DNA of 64,000 nucleotides from Cellvibrio sp. KY-GH-1 (GCF_008806975.1 NZ_CP031728.1:4753501-4817500); one strand, 5' to 3'. Positions 41,801 through 50,025 are shown, counted from the stretch's first letter. A program made the numbers and translations. Notes: generated from the letters alone by a model not told the origin.

Positions 41801-42385
41801 GCCTACGCGCGTGATTTCACCAACCCGGAGACTGGTGTTACCCAAACGGTTGCTATTGCTGGTCCGCAAAACGGCGGCGATGGTTCAATGAAAGGCTTCG
41901 AGCTGGCATATCAGCAGTTCTACGATATGTTGCCTTCGCCGTTTGATGGTTTAGGTGTTCAGGCAAACTACTCCTATATCAAAGCGGAAGGTGTGCCTAA
42001 CTCCAACTTGAGTAGTGACGCAGGTAACTTTGCGTTTACCGGTGATTTGGGCTTGCAAGGTCAGTCCGATCACACTGCGAACTTCGCATTGATGTATGAA
42101 AAGTATGATTGGTCTTTGCGTCTGGCTTATAACTGGCGTTCAGAGTATTTGCTCACCTCGCGTGACGTAATTACTGGGCTGCCAGTGTACAACGATGATC
42201 AGGGTTATATGGATGCGTCAGCTTTCTATAACATCACTGACAATATCAAAGTTGGTCTCCAGGCTGTTAACTTGCTGAATACAGAAACCCGTACTTATTC
42301 GAAGATCGATTCGGATATGATGGTTCCTCGTACTTGGTTCGTAGACGATACCCGTTATACTTTCGTTGTAAGAGCAAACTTCTAA
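38837..42385 (+). CDS. TonB-dependent receptor of the carbohydrate-uptake type
   Basis: 1182 aa. Signal peptide (MLAMCIMAMSVPVLAQ), a TonB-box-like segment EEVVVTGMRSDLQNAQEIKR, a plug domain (SLPDRSVLEAMSRVPGVSIER, VIRGM, GISGTVSLRTRKPFD) and a long outer-membrane barrel ending YTFVVRANF, with the terminal Phe. The long form with RSVLEAMSRVPGV fits the TonB receptors of carbohydrate-utilisation loci in Cellvibrio, Xanthomonas and Caulobacter. AGGGG eight bases upstream supports the start. Downstream halogenase-like genes follow after a terminator; an operator-like palindrome is upstream. The ligand is probably a glycan breakdown product, but is not visible. Confidence 0.93.
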   Translation: MVFHKNDKTALQQGVKFKRSMLAMCIMAMSVPVLAQTAEQDEKKDASVEEVVVTGMRSDLQNAQEIKRNSDTFVDAISADDIGSLPDRSVLEAMSRVPGVSIERFAAANDPDHKGVEGSGAVIRGMSQTRSEFNGRDSFTANSGRGLSFQDVPPELMAGVDVYKNQTADMIEGGISGTVSLRTRKPFDQDGRVFSFSADGTYADMTEELTPTVSFLFSDRWDTSAGEFGFLINASDSNLEASSHGAQVDRYEFRRLTGNGIFPGFGYVTNPYTYDGSLVTGGPNSGTPPLNPDTDIGTQGVLIPNGMNMFMKTDTRDRTGIALATQWESSDETLLASFQFMRSDATLAWTENAIKSQMDFNTGTTYGAPGEQYEFDENGVFLSGSLAHMQDGWRGNGQQVPHNASWSSPAVPVFGHRFQTDNRYKEQSTLIDDFGFNLKWTPSDKLEVSLDLQHIKAETEDDDVTLMFMTWAIMDVDLRGKPAVTVLNPWSYAPTSNPTYDKGDEYFSSESSYLYNAAMDHFERSEGNSDAIRIDADYALDGFFTKIKAGVRTAEREQTVRNSAYNWDRLGPLWDNNGSWLDTTELDASFTGDAYQTIDWSDFYRGGIVDIQGAGNKVIHPSDELTQQYRNWGKYFAGMYDANNSDNCNSEWRPADERTEWNGTACVKRDDLNGFFLDGEINTTTETNTAAYVRFDFETELAGLPTTGNIGVRYVRVTNETEGFTTYPLITKSNDLPPNWDPKNVNPAAYNLYDVDGKYEYLGNANNFLTSEVYEFANGIYTPNEAKRTVDDVLPSFNMKVNLTDDQILRVGISKALAYPDIGDLRNYVNIGTADGSTFTYEQPFWGPSNPHPETPVINGVRHASGLPATVKNGDVCMSGTAEVDCGIYDDPKIPDGPLLKDVKLPVTGEVVKMPVYLARDGEEMNEQSIVDGDKVTFMGWQGNSGNPMLMPMESIQYDASWEWYFAQGGSMTVSLFYKDLKNFFINGAYARDFTNPETGVTQTVAIAGPQNGGDGSMKGFELAYQQFYDMLPSPFDGLGVQANYSYIKAEGVPNSNLSSDAGNFAFTGDLGLQGQSDHTANFALMYEKYDWSLRLAYNWRSEYLLTSRDVITGLPVYNDDQGYMDASAFYNITDNIKVGLQAVNLLNTETRTYSKIDSDMMVPRTWFVDDTRYTFVVRANF

Positions 42386-42409
42386 TTGCTGTTTAATTAG
42401 ATGTTGAAG

Positions 42410-42436
42410 AAGCGCGCTCAGGCGCGCTTTTTTTTT
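42410..42436 (+). terminator. rho-independent terminator after the TonB receptor
   Basis: Stem AAGCGCGC / GCGCGCTT with a 4-base loop and a run of Ts, 24 bp after the receptor stop and 25 bp before the halogenase start, so expression of the downstream genes could be reduced relative to the receptor. Confidence 0.85.
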
Positions 42437-42461
42437 GGTTGATTATTGGGGTGGCAGAAAG

Positions 42462-43982
42462 ATGATTAAAAAATACGTCATTCTTGGTGGTGGAACTGCA
42501 GGGTGGATGACAGCTGCCGCCTTTGCTCGTTTTGTCAGTTCGGAGAATGCGCAAATTGTTTTAATCGAATCTGATGCAATCGGAACGGTTGGCGTTGGCG
42601 AAGCAACCATTCCGCATATCCGAGCGTTTAACGATATGCTTGGGATCAAAGAATCACATTTTATGCAGTCCGTTAATGCCACCTACAAATTGGGGATCCG
42701 ATTTACCGGCTGGGGGAATGAGACGAGTGACTACTATCATCCCTTTGGGGATCATGGGTTTCCGATTAAAGGAGTCGGGTTTCATCATTACTGGCTGGGT
42801 GCTAAAAACGCTGGGGCAGGCATAGCGCCATTTGACTCATTTTCCGTGGGGAATGTATTGGCCAGAGAAAAAAAATTCAGTTACCCGTCTGCTAACCCGG
42901 ATGATGTGTTGTCCACTTTTTCTTATGCCTACCATATTGATGCTACCGCTTACGCCAAGCTGCTAAGAACATACGCGGAAGATCGTGTGACTCGAATCGA
43001 AGGGCAGGTTGTTACTGTTAATAAAAATACGGAAACTGGTTTTATAGAGTCACTGACGTTAGCTTCCGGTCAATGTGTCGAGGGAGATTTGTTTATTGAT
43101 TGTAGCGGCTTTCGCTCCAGACTATTAGGGCAAGAGCTGGGTGTTGAGTTTCAGAGTTGGAAAAAATGGTTGCCCTGTGATTCTGCACTCGCGGTACCCA
43201 CAGAAGGCAATGTAGTCATGCAACCTTATACCCACTCCACGGCGAAAACCGCAGGGTGGTGCTGGAAAATTCCGTTAACGCACCGGATAGGAAATGGTCA
43301 TGTGTTTTCATCTGAATTTACCAATTCAGAACAGGCATTGCGAGAACTTGAAGCTAATTTGTCCGGGGACATGATCCGGGATCCTGCGTTAATAAAATTT
43401 GAAGCTGGCGTTCGCGAAAAAACCTGGAAAAACAACTGTATCGCAATTGGTTTGGCTTGTGGCTTTTTAGAGCCACTTGAGTCGACAAGCATTTATTTGG
43501 TTGAAGTAGCAATATTAAAATTATTGGAGCTGCTTCCAAGAGACTGTAAAAATTGTGCGCTAGAAGAAGATGAATTTAATCGGCAGATGGAAAACGAATA
43601 TTTAAAAGTCAGGGATTTTATTATTCTTCACTACGCATTGAATGATCGACCAGAAGAGTTTTGGCGGCATTGTGCAAATATGACGCTGCCGAATAGTCTT
43701 CAGGAAAAAATTGATATTTTTAAAACAACCGCTCATGTTGTGGAGTACGACACAGGCTTGTTTATGCCGCCTAGTTGGTTGGCTGTATATTTGGGGCAAG
43801 GGCTTTTTCCTGGTAATTTGGATTCGAGGCTCACTGAAAGTAATATTCACGAAGCAATTGGCTTAATTAGGGGAATGCCAGCTCATCTGAATCAAATAGT
43901 TAGTCAGCTCGGCGAATCAGCAACTAGTGTCGCTGCGCATCCGCCTGCGTCTCGTATGAGTTTGTATGGGATTAGACGATAA
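42462..43982 (+). CDS. tryptophan-halogenase family flavoprotein (first copy)
   Basis: 506 aa from the ATG at 42462; a 9-residue longer reading starts at a TTG. The FAD motif is GGGTAGW (9-15), then [10 protein letters not shown]. The Lys equivalent to the catalytic Lys of PrnA/RebH is at 76 (TYKLGIRF) and the halogenase WxWxIP motif is WCWKIP (266-271). A late [15 protein letters not shown] also matches. It therefore keeps the hallmarks of a flavin-dependent halogenase needing FADH2, O2 and halide. In TonB-receptor loci such proteins are common but their substrate is unproven, and may be a sugar-linked or peptide group. It overlaps the next gene by one base. Confidence 0.88.
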   Translation: MIKKYVILGGGTAGWMTAAAFARFVSSENAQIVLIESDAIGTVGVGEATIPHIRAFNDMLGIKESHFMQSVNATYKLGIRFTGWGNETSDYYHPFGDHGFPIKGVGFHHYWLGAKNAGAGIAPFDSFSVGNVLAREKKFSYPSANPDDVLSTFSYAYHIDATAYAKLLRTYAEDRVTRIEGQVVTVNKNTETGFIESLTLASGQCVEGDLFIDCSGFRSRLLGQELGVEFQSWKKWLPCDSALAVPTEGNVVMQPYTHSTAKTAGWCWKIPLTHRIGNGHVFSSEFTNSEQALRELEANLSGDMIRDPALIKFEAGVREKTWKNNCIAIGLACGFLEPLESTSIYLVEVAILKLLELLPRDCKNCALEEDEFNRQMENEYLKVRDFIILHYALNDRPEEFWRHCANMTLPNSLQEKIDIFKTTAHVVEYDTGLFMPPSWLAVYLGQGLFPGNLDSRLTESNIHEAIGLIRGMPAHLNQIVSQLGESATSVAAHPPASRMSLYGIRR

Positions 43983-45334
43983 TGAATTTTGAAAAAATTG
44001 CCATTGTAGGTAATGGGCTTTCGGCGTGGATGATAACTGCACTTATGGCGAAGCAGTTACGCCATACTAAGACCAAAATAACTTTGCATGTAGGTGTAGA
44101 AGCTGAGATAACTACCGAGCTACAGTCACCCCTGCCACTATTTGAATCTTTTTTGAGGGCGATTGAAGTTTCGCCGGATTTGTTAACTGAGAAGGCGAAT
44201 TTTCATCCCAAGCTGGGAACAGCTTTTCTGTTTAATGATAAACCTCCTTTTTTTCACGTGTGGGGGCAGTATGGTGCTCCGATTGGACCTATTGAATTTC
44301 ATCAAGTGCTAATGAGGTTTGGCTTGATGGGTGAAACCGCGGACTTAAACAAGTTGTCTCTAGGGGCTGCGTCGATTTTAGCGGGAAAATTTCAAAAACC
44401 CACGCCAAACTCTCAGTCAATTAATTCAACCTATGAATCCTCGTGGTCGTTCGAGACTGCAGTATTCGTGAATGTTTTAAAATCAATCTCAAGCGCGATG
44501 GGAGTTGAAGTTAATGGAGATAGAGTTTCCAAGGTTGAAGTAGGTGATGCGTGTGTTGTTTGGGATGAATCAGATCGTCCGCATGAATATAGTTACCTCA
44601 TTAATACTATTCCAGATCTAATTGGCGGGAGCCATGCATATGAGAGTTGGTTTCCCGGTTTACCATTTACATTGCGGGCGCAATCAAAAACCAAAAATAC
44701 ACTTTCGCCGCTCGTTAATAAGGTAAAAGTAATTGATAGCGCCACTTGGTTATGTGAGATAACTCATCGAAATCTCGCGGTGTTGAATGTTTATCAGTTT
44801 GAAAAGCAAGACATGGGCAGTAATTATGTTCATAAAAGCCCCAGATCGCCCAAGTGTTTGAATTTTGGGCCGGCAATGGCCAATCTCTGCTCCCCGCTAT
44901 TTTCGGCAATAGATCTGAACTCGATAGCCTCAACGCTTTTGCTGAGATATTTTCCTGCACCGACTGACGGTACGGCAGTGGTGGGTGAATTTAATGCGGT
45001 GCTAAGGTCAGCATTTGAAAATCTGCGAGATCTTACCCAGCTTTGTGTGAATCAACTATTTTTGCGGGAATGCCACGAGGAGGCGAAGATTCCGCTCTCC
45101 CCTCAGGCTGAGTACAAGTCCAATTTGTTTAAGGCACGCGGTAGGTATCCGTTTTTAGAAAGCGAATTTTTCAAGACGGAGTGGCAAGTGTGGCTGTTGT
45201 TAGGGCTAGGGTTTGAATATGGCGGCGTTGAGCCTATGGTGTCATCAATTAAAGATGATGCTATTCGCGAGCATATAAGCAAGGTCGAAAATTCCGTGAT
45301 GAGAAGTTTGTCTGCCATGCCTAAGTTAAATTAG
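43982..45334 (+). CDS. degenerate halogenase-family FAD protein (second copy)
   Basis: 450 aa, shorter than its neighbours. The dinucleotide motif is altered to GNGLSAW (11-17), the GVGEATIP segment is missing, the catalytic-Lys region is not recognisable, and in place of WxWxIP there is only WLCEI. A C-terminal GLGFEYGGVEPMVSS aligns with the CGFLEPLESTS block of the flanking copies, which argues for common descent. It is probably unable to halogenate; it may be a partner subunit or bind FAD for another purpose. It overlaps the first copy by one base and precedes the third by 17 bp, so the three are one operon. Confidence 0.72.
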   Translation: MNFEKIAIVGNGLSAWMITALMAKQLRHTKTKITLHVGVEAEITTELQSPLPLFESFLRAIEVSPDLLTEKANFHPKLGTAFLFNDKPPFFHVWGQYGAPIGPIEFHQVLMRFGLMGETADLNKLSLGAASILAGKFQKPTPNSQSINSTYESSWSFETAVFVNVLKSISSAMGVEVNGDRVSKVEVGDACVVWDESDRPHEYSYLINTIPDLIGGSHAYESWFPGLPFTLRAQSKTKNTLSPLVNKVKVIDSATWLCEITHRNLAVLNVYQFEKQDMGSNYVHKSPRSPKCLNFGPAMANLCSPLFSAIDLNSIASTLLLRYFPAPTDGTAVVGEFNAVLRSAFENLRDLTQLCVNQLFLRECHEEAKIPLSPQAEYKSNLFKARGRYPFLESEFFKTEWQVWLLLGLGFEYGGVEPMVSSIKDDAIREHISKVENSVMRSLSAMPKLN

Positions 45335-45351
45335 CTTAAAAAGAGATGATT

Positions 45352-46872
45352 ATGAATAAAAATGATGCTTTAGATAATATTAAAAAAATGGTCATCGTCG
45401 GTGGTGGCACTGCTGGTTGGATGGCGGCGGCAGCATTTTCAAAATTTTTTAAAAATCAATTTTGTGAAGTTGTATTAATTGAGTCGGATGATATCGGCAC
45501 TATAGGTGTGGGCGAGGCAACTATTCCTCAAATTCAGGTGTTCAATAAATCATTGAATATCGATGAAGATGATTTTATTCGAAGAACACAAGGGTCATTC
45601 AAGTTAGGGATTGAATTTGTTAATTGGGGTGGGATCGGTGAGAGTTATATTCACGCTTTCGGGGGCGTGGGTAATGATATGGACTCAATTCCCTTCTATC
45701 ACTATTGGTTGAAACTGAATAAGCAGGGTGGGTCTGCTGATATTGGAGAATACTGTTTTAATTCTTTGGCATCCCGAAAAAACAAGTTTATGAGGTCAAT
45801 TGATGCGGGTAATTCCCCGTTGTCTAACATCGCTTATGCATATCACTTTGATGCGGGCCTTTACGCAAGGTACTTGCGCGAATATTCAGAAAAGCTCGGT
45901 GTAAAGCGCATTGAAGGAAAAATTTCCAATGTAAATCTTGATAGCGATACTGGATATATAAAATCGCTCAGTCTGGAGAGTGGACAGGAAATTGACGGGG
46001 AGTTTTTTGTTGATTGTTCGGGGCTCCATGCGTTGTTAATCGGCAAAGCGCTCGGCGTTGAATATGAAGATTGGTCCCATTGGTTGCCATGTGATACTGC
46101 GTGGGCTGTGCCGAGTGAAAAGCTGGACCCATTGCCATCCTACACTCGTGCAACGGCGCATACTGCTGGTTGGCAGTGGCGTATTCCTTTGCAACATAGA
46201 ACCGGGAACGGACACGTTTTTTCTCGTCGTTTTACGGATGTCGATACGGCTAAAAAAACGCTTCTGGAAAATATTCAAGGTGAAATCCTGGCTGAACCCA
46301 GATTAATTAAGTTTCTTACCGGAAGGCGCAAACAGTTTTGGCATAAAAACTGTGTGGCAGTCGGTCTTTCATCAGGCTTTATGGAGCCGCTGGAGTCTAC
46401 CAGTATTCATTTGGTGCAAAGTGCCATAGCTAGAATAATGTCGGTATTTCCACGCAAGCACATAAGTCAGGTAGAAATCGACATTTATAATGAGCAAGTT
46501 GGTTTTGAGTATGAACGTATTCGTGATTTTTTGATTTTGCACTACAAGGTCACTAACAGAAATGATTCCGAATTTTGGAATTACTGCAGGCAAATGCCGG
46601 TGCCTGATAGCCTGGTACAAAAAATTGAAGTGTTTAAACAAAACGCACATGTGCATCGCTTTAATTCGGAATTGTTTAATGAAATTAGCTGGGTAGAGGT
46701 GATGTTGGGGCAAGGCTTATATCCGAAGGGCTATCATCCGTTGGTGGATGTAGTACCGCAGGAAGAGTTTGCCAGACGTCTGGCTCATATAAAACGCGTA
46801 CTTGAGACTGCAGTGGATTATTTGCCAGCGCATGAGTCCTTTATTTCGCAGCATTGTAAGGCTCCAATTTAA
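45352..46872 (+). CDS. tryptophan-halogenase family flavoprotein (third copy)
   Basis: 506 aa from the ATG at 45352, six bases after AAGAG; an ATG at 45346 is too close to it. It has [32 protein letters not shown] (catalytic Lys candidate), WQWRIP (WxWxIP) and [14 protein letters not shown], so an active flavin halogenase fold is expected. It is clearly paralogous to the first copy. The two intact and one degenerate copies in tandem suggest a multi-enzyme pathway acting on a substrate imported by the upstream receptor. Confidence 0.88.
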   Translation: MNKNDALDNIKKMVIVGGGTAGWMAAAAFSKFFKNQFCEVVLIESDDIGTIGVGEATIPQIQVFNKSLNIDEDDFIRRTQGSFKLGIEFVNWGGIGESYIHAFGGVGNDMDSIPFYHYWLKLNKQGGSADIGEYCFNSLASRKNKFMRSIDAGNSPLSNIAYAYHFDAGLYARYLREYSEKLGVKRIEGKISNVNLDSDTGYIKSLSLESGQEIDGEFFVDCSGLHALLIGKALGVEYEDWSHWLPCDTAWAVPSEKLDPLPSYTRATAHTAGWQWRIPLQHRTGNGHVFSRRFTDVDTAKKTLLENIQGEILAEPRLIKFLTGRRKQFWHKNCVAVGLSSGFMEPLESTSIHLVQSAIARIMSVFPRKHISQVEIDIYNEQVGFEYERIRDFLILHYKVTNRNDSEFWNYCRQMPVPDSLVQKIEVFKQNAHVHRFNSELFNEISWVEVMLGQGLYPKGYHPLVDVVPQEEFARRLAHIKRVLETAVDYLPAHESFISQHCKAPI

Positions 46873-46910
46873 TTGATCCTTAATTTAAAAAACTATTTCC
46901 GTGAGTGCTA

Positions 46911-47597
46911 ATGAATTTGCATCCGAATTTCAGCTACCAGGTGGATTATGTTGGTAATGAGCAATCGCCAGTGCTTATTGTTGACCATTTCTTAAGTGAG
47001 CCAGATAGCCTTATTGATTACTGTGTTGAGAATAGCCAGTTCAATAGTCTCGATAAGTTTTATCCCGGCGTAAGGTCGCCTGCGCCCAATCTCTATGTGC
47101 AAATTCTTTATCACCACTTGCATAAAATAATCTATGACATATTTAGCCTGAAAGAGGGTATGGTAAAGACCGTGAAGTCTGACTTCTCAATGGTTGTCAG
47201 CGATCCGTTTCAGTTAAGTATTAATCAGCGTGTGCCACACTTTGATTCCGTTAACGAACATGACTTGGCGGCGGTACATTATTTGTGTGGTTCGGCGTTT
47301 GGCGGAACCTCACTGTACCGCCATCGAGCGACCGGGTATGAATCAGTGACCGACGCTCGACTGCCCCGCTATTCGGCGATATTGAAGGAGGAGTTATCGG
47401 TAGGTGAGTATCCTAAAGCCTATATGAATGGCGACAATGATTTTTTTGAGCGGGTGAAATCATACGAAGCCGAATACAACCGAATTATTGTTTATCCTTG
47501 CAAATGTTTGCACTCGGGTAATATTTCTTCTGATTTTGCGTTTGAAAAAAATCCTCGCAAAGGTCGACTTACCCTAAATACATTTATCGGTGTTTGA
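46911..47597 (+). CDS. DUF6445 family protein with an iron/2-oxoglutarate-oxygenase-like signature
   Basis: 228 aa from the ATG at 46911; a GTG two codons upstream is also possible. Early VLIVDHFLSEPDSLIDYC resembles the opening of 2OG-Fe(II) dioxygenases. The putative facial triad is H110-F-D112 (VPHFDS) with H201 (CLHSG), and R219 in RLTLN is placed for 2-oxoglutarate. DUF6445 genes often accompany tandem halogenases at TonB-receptor loci. It lies 38 bp after the third halogenase, on the same strand, as the last gene of the unit. Oxygenase activity is inference only. Confidence 0.7.
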   Translation: MNLHPNFSYQVDYVGNEQSPVLIVDHFLSEPDSLIDYCVENSQFNSLDKFYPGVRSPAPNLYVQILYHHLHKIIYDIFSLKEGMVKTVKSDFSMVVSDPFQLSINQRVPHFDSVNEHDLAAVHYLCGSAFGGTSLYRHRATGYESVTDARLPRYSAILKEELSVGEYPKAYMNGDNDFFERVKSYEAEYNRIIVYPCKCLHSGNISSDFAFEKNPRKGRLTLNTFIGV

Positions 47598-47657
47598 GTG
47601 CTGGCCCAAGTGGGGTGCGGAATAAGCGCCCCCATTAGCTTTTGATTTCGAAAATAC

Positions 47658-47680
47658 AAAAGGCCGCAACGCGGCCTTTT
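47658..47680. terminator. bidirectional rho-independent terminator
   Basis: Perfect stem AAAAGGCCGC / GCGGCCTTTT with a 3-base loop between two convergent genes, flanked by A and T tracts. Confidence 0.85.
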
Positions 47681-47692
47681 ACCACAGCCAAA

Positions 47693-48334
47693 TTATTCCT
47701 TTTTATCCTCTGTGCATCCGTTATCACCTGCCGGTAATTTCTCCAAGCGAATGTTGGTAATGCTTACGGTAAATTTCCCATCAGTAGATATACTAAACGG
47801 ACCATTGATTTTACTCAGGTCAAAATTGTCGCCCTTAAAGCAGTTGAGTGGCAGAGGTAAAGAAAACCATTCGCCCTTTGGCATTAACTTGATCATGCGG
47901 TTGATGCTCAAGTCGGCCCGACAAGGGTAGCCACAATCCAAGCCGATATTGACGTTTTTGTCCGGTTTTACGTCTACGCGCATATCAATAGTAAGCGATG
48001 CTGAATTCTTGTATTTGGACAGGTCAATTGGGTTGCCATAAAGTGCAAAGTTCCCTTGTACGCTCTTGCGCGGCGACCATTTAATTTGAATGGCATCGCC
48101 TTTGCCTTTGAAATCAATCGGCATGACCTCAACTTTGCCTCCGGCTGATTTACCTTCACGCCCTTGCAGGGCGGTACTCCAATTAGACGGGTCGCCGAGC
48201 GAAATGTTGCGGCTGATCAATTCCCCTTTAACCATATAAAAGTGGTTGGGGTTTAAGTTTTGTGCATGAACCGTTGAGGCCAGTAACACTCCAAGGCTGG
48301 CGAAGGAAATAAGGGATTTTACGGATGTGCCCAT
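47693..48334 (-). CDS. stand-alone ExoP_C-like secreted carbohydrate-binding protein
   Basis: 213 aa from the ATG at 48334; longer frames exist but lack signal-peptide logic. Signal peptide ends at STVHAQ. The remainder resembles the galactose-binding-like ExoP C-terminal domain found after GH3 glucosidases: VKGELISRN, GDPSNW, DAIQIKWSP, FALYG.PIDLSKY, a CGYPC pair, and PLNCFKGDNFDLSKINGPFSISTDGKFTVSI. In those enzymes it assists catalysis or glycan binding. No catalytic domain is fused here. It is convergent with the DUF6445 gene across a shared terminator and may supply glycan binding for the receptor locus. Confidence 0.72.
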   Translation of the reverse strand: MGTSVKSLISFASLGVLLASTVHAQNLNPNHFYMVKGELISRNISLGDPSNWSTALQGREGKSAGGKVEVMPIDFKGKGDAIQIKWSPRKSVQGNFALYGNPIDLSKYKNSASLTIDMRVDVKPDKNVNIGLDCGYPCRADLSINRMIKLMPKGEWFSLPLPLNCFKGDNFDLSKINGPFSISTDGKFTVSITNIRLEKLPAGDNGCTEDKKE

Positions 48335-48514
48335 AGGGATATTCTCGTTTGACATTATTATTGGGTGGGGAATTGGCCAATTAATATGATTTTTTGGCGC
48401 GTGGATAATATTCACCCTGGCATGACAAAAGTCAATTCGGGGGTGAAAGTTTCCCGCTAGTCGGGCGGTTGTTATTGTTGGTCAATAGGGAAATTGTTGT
48501 TACGCATCGTGTAG

Positions 48515-48826
48515 AGCGCCAGCTCGTCCACCATCGTCTATGGCCCGAATCAGGATCGTACCCAACACCGCGCCGCCTTCTTTGTGCAAGCGCCGTATAA
48601 CACCCAGAGCTACAACCGTTATTCCTACGTGTTCAACAACCGGCTGAGTCTTACGGATCCGAGTGCGTATACCGCTTCTTGTGGTTATGAAGATAAGTGT
48701 GAGGGGACTACAACCACTTGCGATAGCGCGTGTATCGAGAAGCAGCGGAAGAAACAGGAAGCGTTTACTAATTCTAATAATGCATGGTACGCAAGCCAGA
48801 GTCGCTATGAAAACTGGGCTTACTAA
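48515..48826 (+). pseudogene. Rhs/YD-repeat C-terminal fragment (first tip), internally deleted
   Basis: Just after a TAG the frame reads SASSSTIVYGPNQDR, like an Rhs mid-segment, and then jumps to [29 protein letters not shown], the conserved end of the Rhs core. The [16 protein letters not shown] block that should lie between is gone. About 55 residues of tip follow before TAA (48824-48826). The adjoining +1 frame continues as the amidase-like segment, so a one-base change has probably split a single tip. No start codon or upstream Rhs body exists here, so this is a displaced remnant. Confidence 0.7.
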
Positions 48827-49163
48827 ATTTACAAATAGTGAGGGTTACCATGAGTGTGTATTTTTCCCTCAGCAAGGTAGTAGTTCTGGACATACTTCAA
48901 ACGGGAACGCTGGCGGTGTTCCAACAAAAAACACCCCCGAAGGTACATGGATTGCTACATTTGTAAATGGAAAATTTAAAGGGCACGTTGGTTCATTTGT
49001 CAGCATGGATTCCAAGGGGAATATAAGTATGGTTGACCAACATAACAAGTCCGGACCAAAAAGGAATGGTGCTGTTCACGAGTATACATACACAAATAAA
49101 CCGGATTCGCCTAACAATTATATAAGCAATGACGCAAGTAACTATCGTATCGTTTTGTGGTGA
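48807..49163 (+). CDS. BPSL0067-like amidase domain (Rhs-tip toxin remnant)
   Basis: 118 aa from an ATG at 48807 that lies inside the preceding fragment in another frame. The segment EGTWIATFVNGKFKGHVGSF...NISMVDQHN and the late ISNDASNYRIVLW resemble the BPSL0067 family, an NlpC/P60-like amidase group linked to type VI secretion. Cys17, His60 and Asp77 appear in the right order for a catalytic triad. If one T near 48824 were removed this would be continuous with the Rhs tip. I read it as the toxin domain, broken or freed by the frameshift. The next gene, 6 bp downstream, is a likely immunity protein. Confidence 0.55.
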   Translation: MKTGLTKFTNSEGYHECVFFPQQGSSSGHTSNGNAGGVPTKNTPEGTWIATFVNGKFKGHVGSFVSMDSKGNISMVDQHNKSGPKRNGAVHEYTYTNKPDSPNNYISNDASNYRIVLW

Positions 49164-49169
49164 TTTTTA

Positions 49170-49640
49170 ATGAAAAATTTAACTTTTCTAACGTTTATGT
49201 TTGTATCGTCTTATGCTTGTGCAAATGGTATGGAGTATGAGTGCCCGCATGATATTGTTGTTGTTCAAGAGCATCAGGGCGCGGCTGCCTCTCAATTTGA
49301 GGTAAGTAATACCAATGGGCGGCATGAGTTAATAAGCGGGTATGTAGGCTACTATACAAGTGACACAAAAAAAGGAGATAAATCTTCTCTAATTTATAGA
49401 GTCGCTGGCATCTCGGCGGATGAGGTTAATGAAAGTCATTCTTTAAGTGCACAGCGATACCTAATCGATAAAGAGTTTTTTGGTGAAAGAAAAGCGAGAT
49501 TCTTTTGTATATATGAAGACACATCAGTCACGTTAAGTGTTCTGATACCATTAAACGTAAAAGAATGTGTTATGTCTGTTAAGGAAAAAGATCCTGCTTT
49601 AAGTCAGGCGGGTTTTGTGAAATTCGAGTGTGTAAAATAG
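49170..49640 (+). CDS. periplasmic putative immunity protein (STY0301-like)
   Basis: 156 aa. Signal peptide (MKNLTFLTFMFVSSYACANG), then MEYECPHDIVVVQEHQG, which resembles the start of STY0301-family proteins; four or more Cys (in ECP, FFCIYE, KECV, FECVK) suggest disulfides. Periplasmic location suits a partner of a peptidoglycan amidase toxin, like the Tai proteins of type VI amidases. It follows the BPSL0067-like segment by 6 bp. Both assignments rest on motif resemblance, not on a search. Confidence 0.5.
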   Translation: MKNLTFLTFMFVSSYACANGMEYECPHDIVVVQEHQGAAASQFEVSNTNGRHELISGYVGYYTSDTKKGDKSSLIYRVAGISADEVNESHSLSAQRYLIDKEFFGERKARFFCIYEDTSVTLSVLIPLNVKECVMSVKEKDPALSQAGFVKFECVK

Positions 49641-49675
49641 GCTCAGGTGGTTTGCAGATTTTATCGCCACCAAAA

Positions 49676-49709
49676 CAAAAAGCCCGATCAGAAAAATCTG
49701 ATCGGGATT
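49676..49709 (-). terminator. hairpin, copy 1 of a repeated stem
   Basis: AAAAAGCCCGATCAG / CTGATCGGG with an AAAAAT loop. The same stem recurs at 52430-52466 and 53334-53369. Here it follows the stop of the broken ParE gene on the minus strand. Confidence 0.65.
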
Positions 49710-49725
49710 TCCTGTCGAAACTTAT

Positions 49726-50025
49726 CTATTGCTCATGGAAAATTTCGTCGGGTTGTAAATTGCGGCGTTTGTGAATAACGGCCAGTACCTCAAGGCCATC
49801 AGGTTTTACTTCATACAAAATACGATAAGAATAAAGGGATACTTCGCGTACAGACTCGTCCTTTAATTCCGCGACGACTTTTCCTGTGAGAGGAAACTCG
49901 TCCGTTTGTAGTGATTTACTCACTAATGCTTGTGTTACGCGCTTGGCGTAGATGGCAGAATCTTGTGCTATTTAATCGTGAATGTGGCGAAGTTGAACCC
50001 TCGCGTGGTCAGTCCACTTCACCAT
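49726..50025 (-). pseudogene. ParE-type toxin gene broken by an in-frame stop
   Basis: From the ATG at 50025 the frame reads MVKWTDHARVQLRHIHD, then TAA at codon 18 (49974-49972), then continues in the same frame as IAQDSAIYAKRVTQALV... to HEQ at 49726. The full 99-residue reading has ParE features throughout (TGKVVAELKDESVREVSLYSYRILY). A single-base change from a Tyr codon would explain the stop. An internal Met gives a 65-aa C-terminal piece, unlikely to fold as a toxin. It overlaps the antitoxin gene by 7 bp. Confidence 0.75.
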
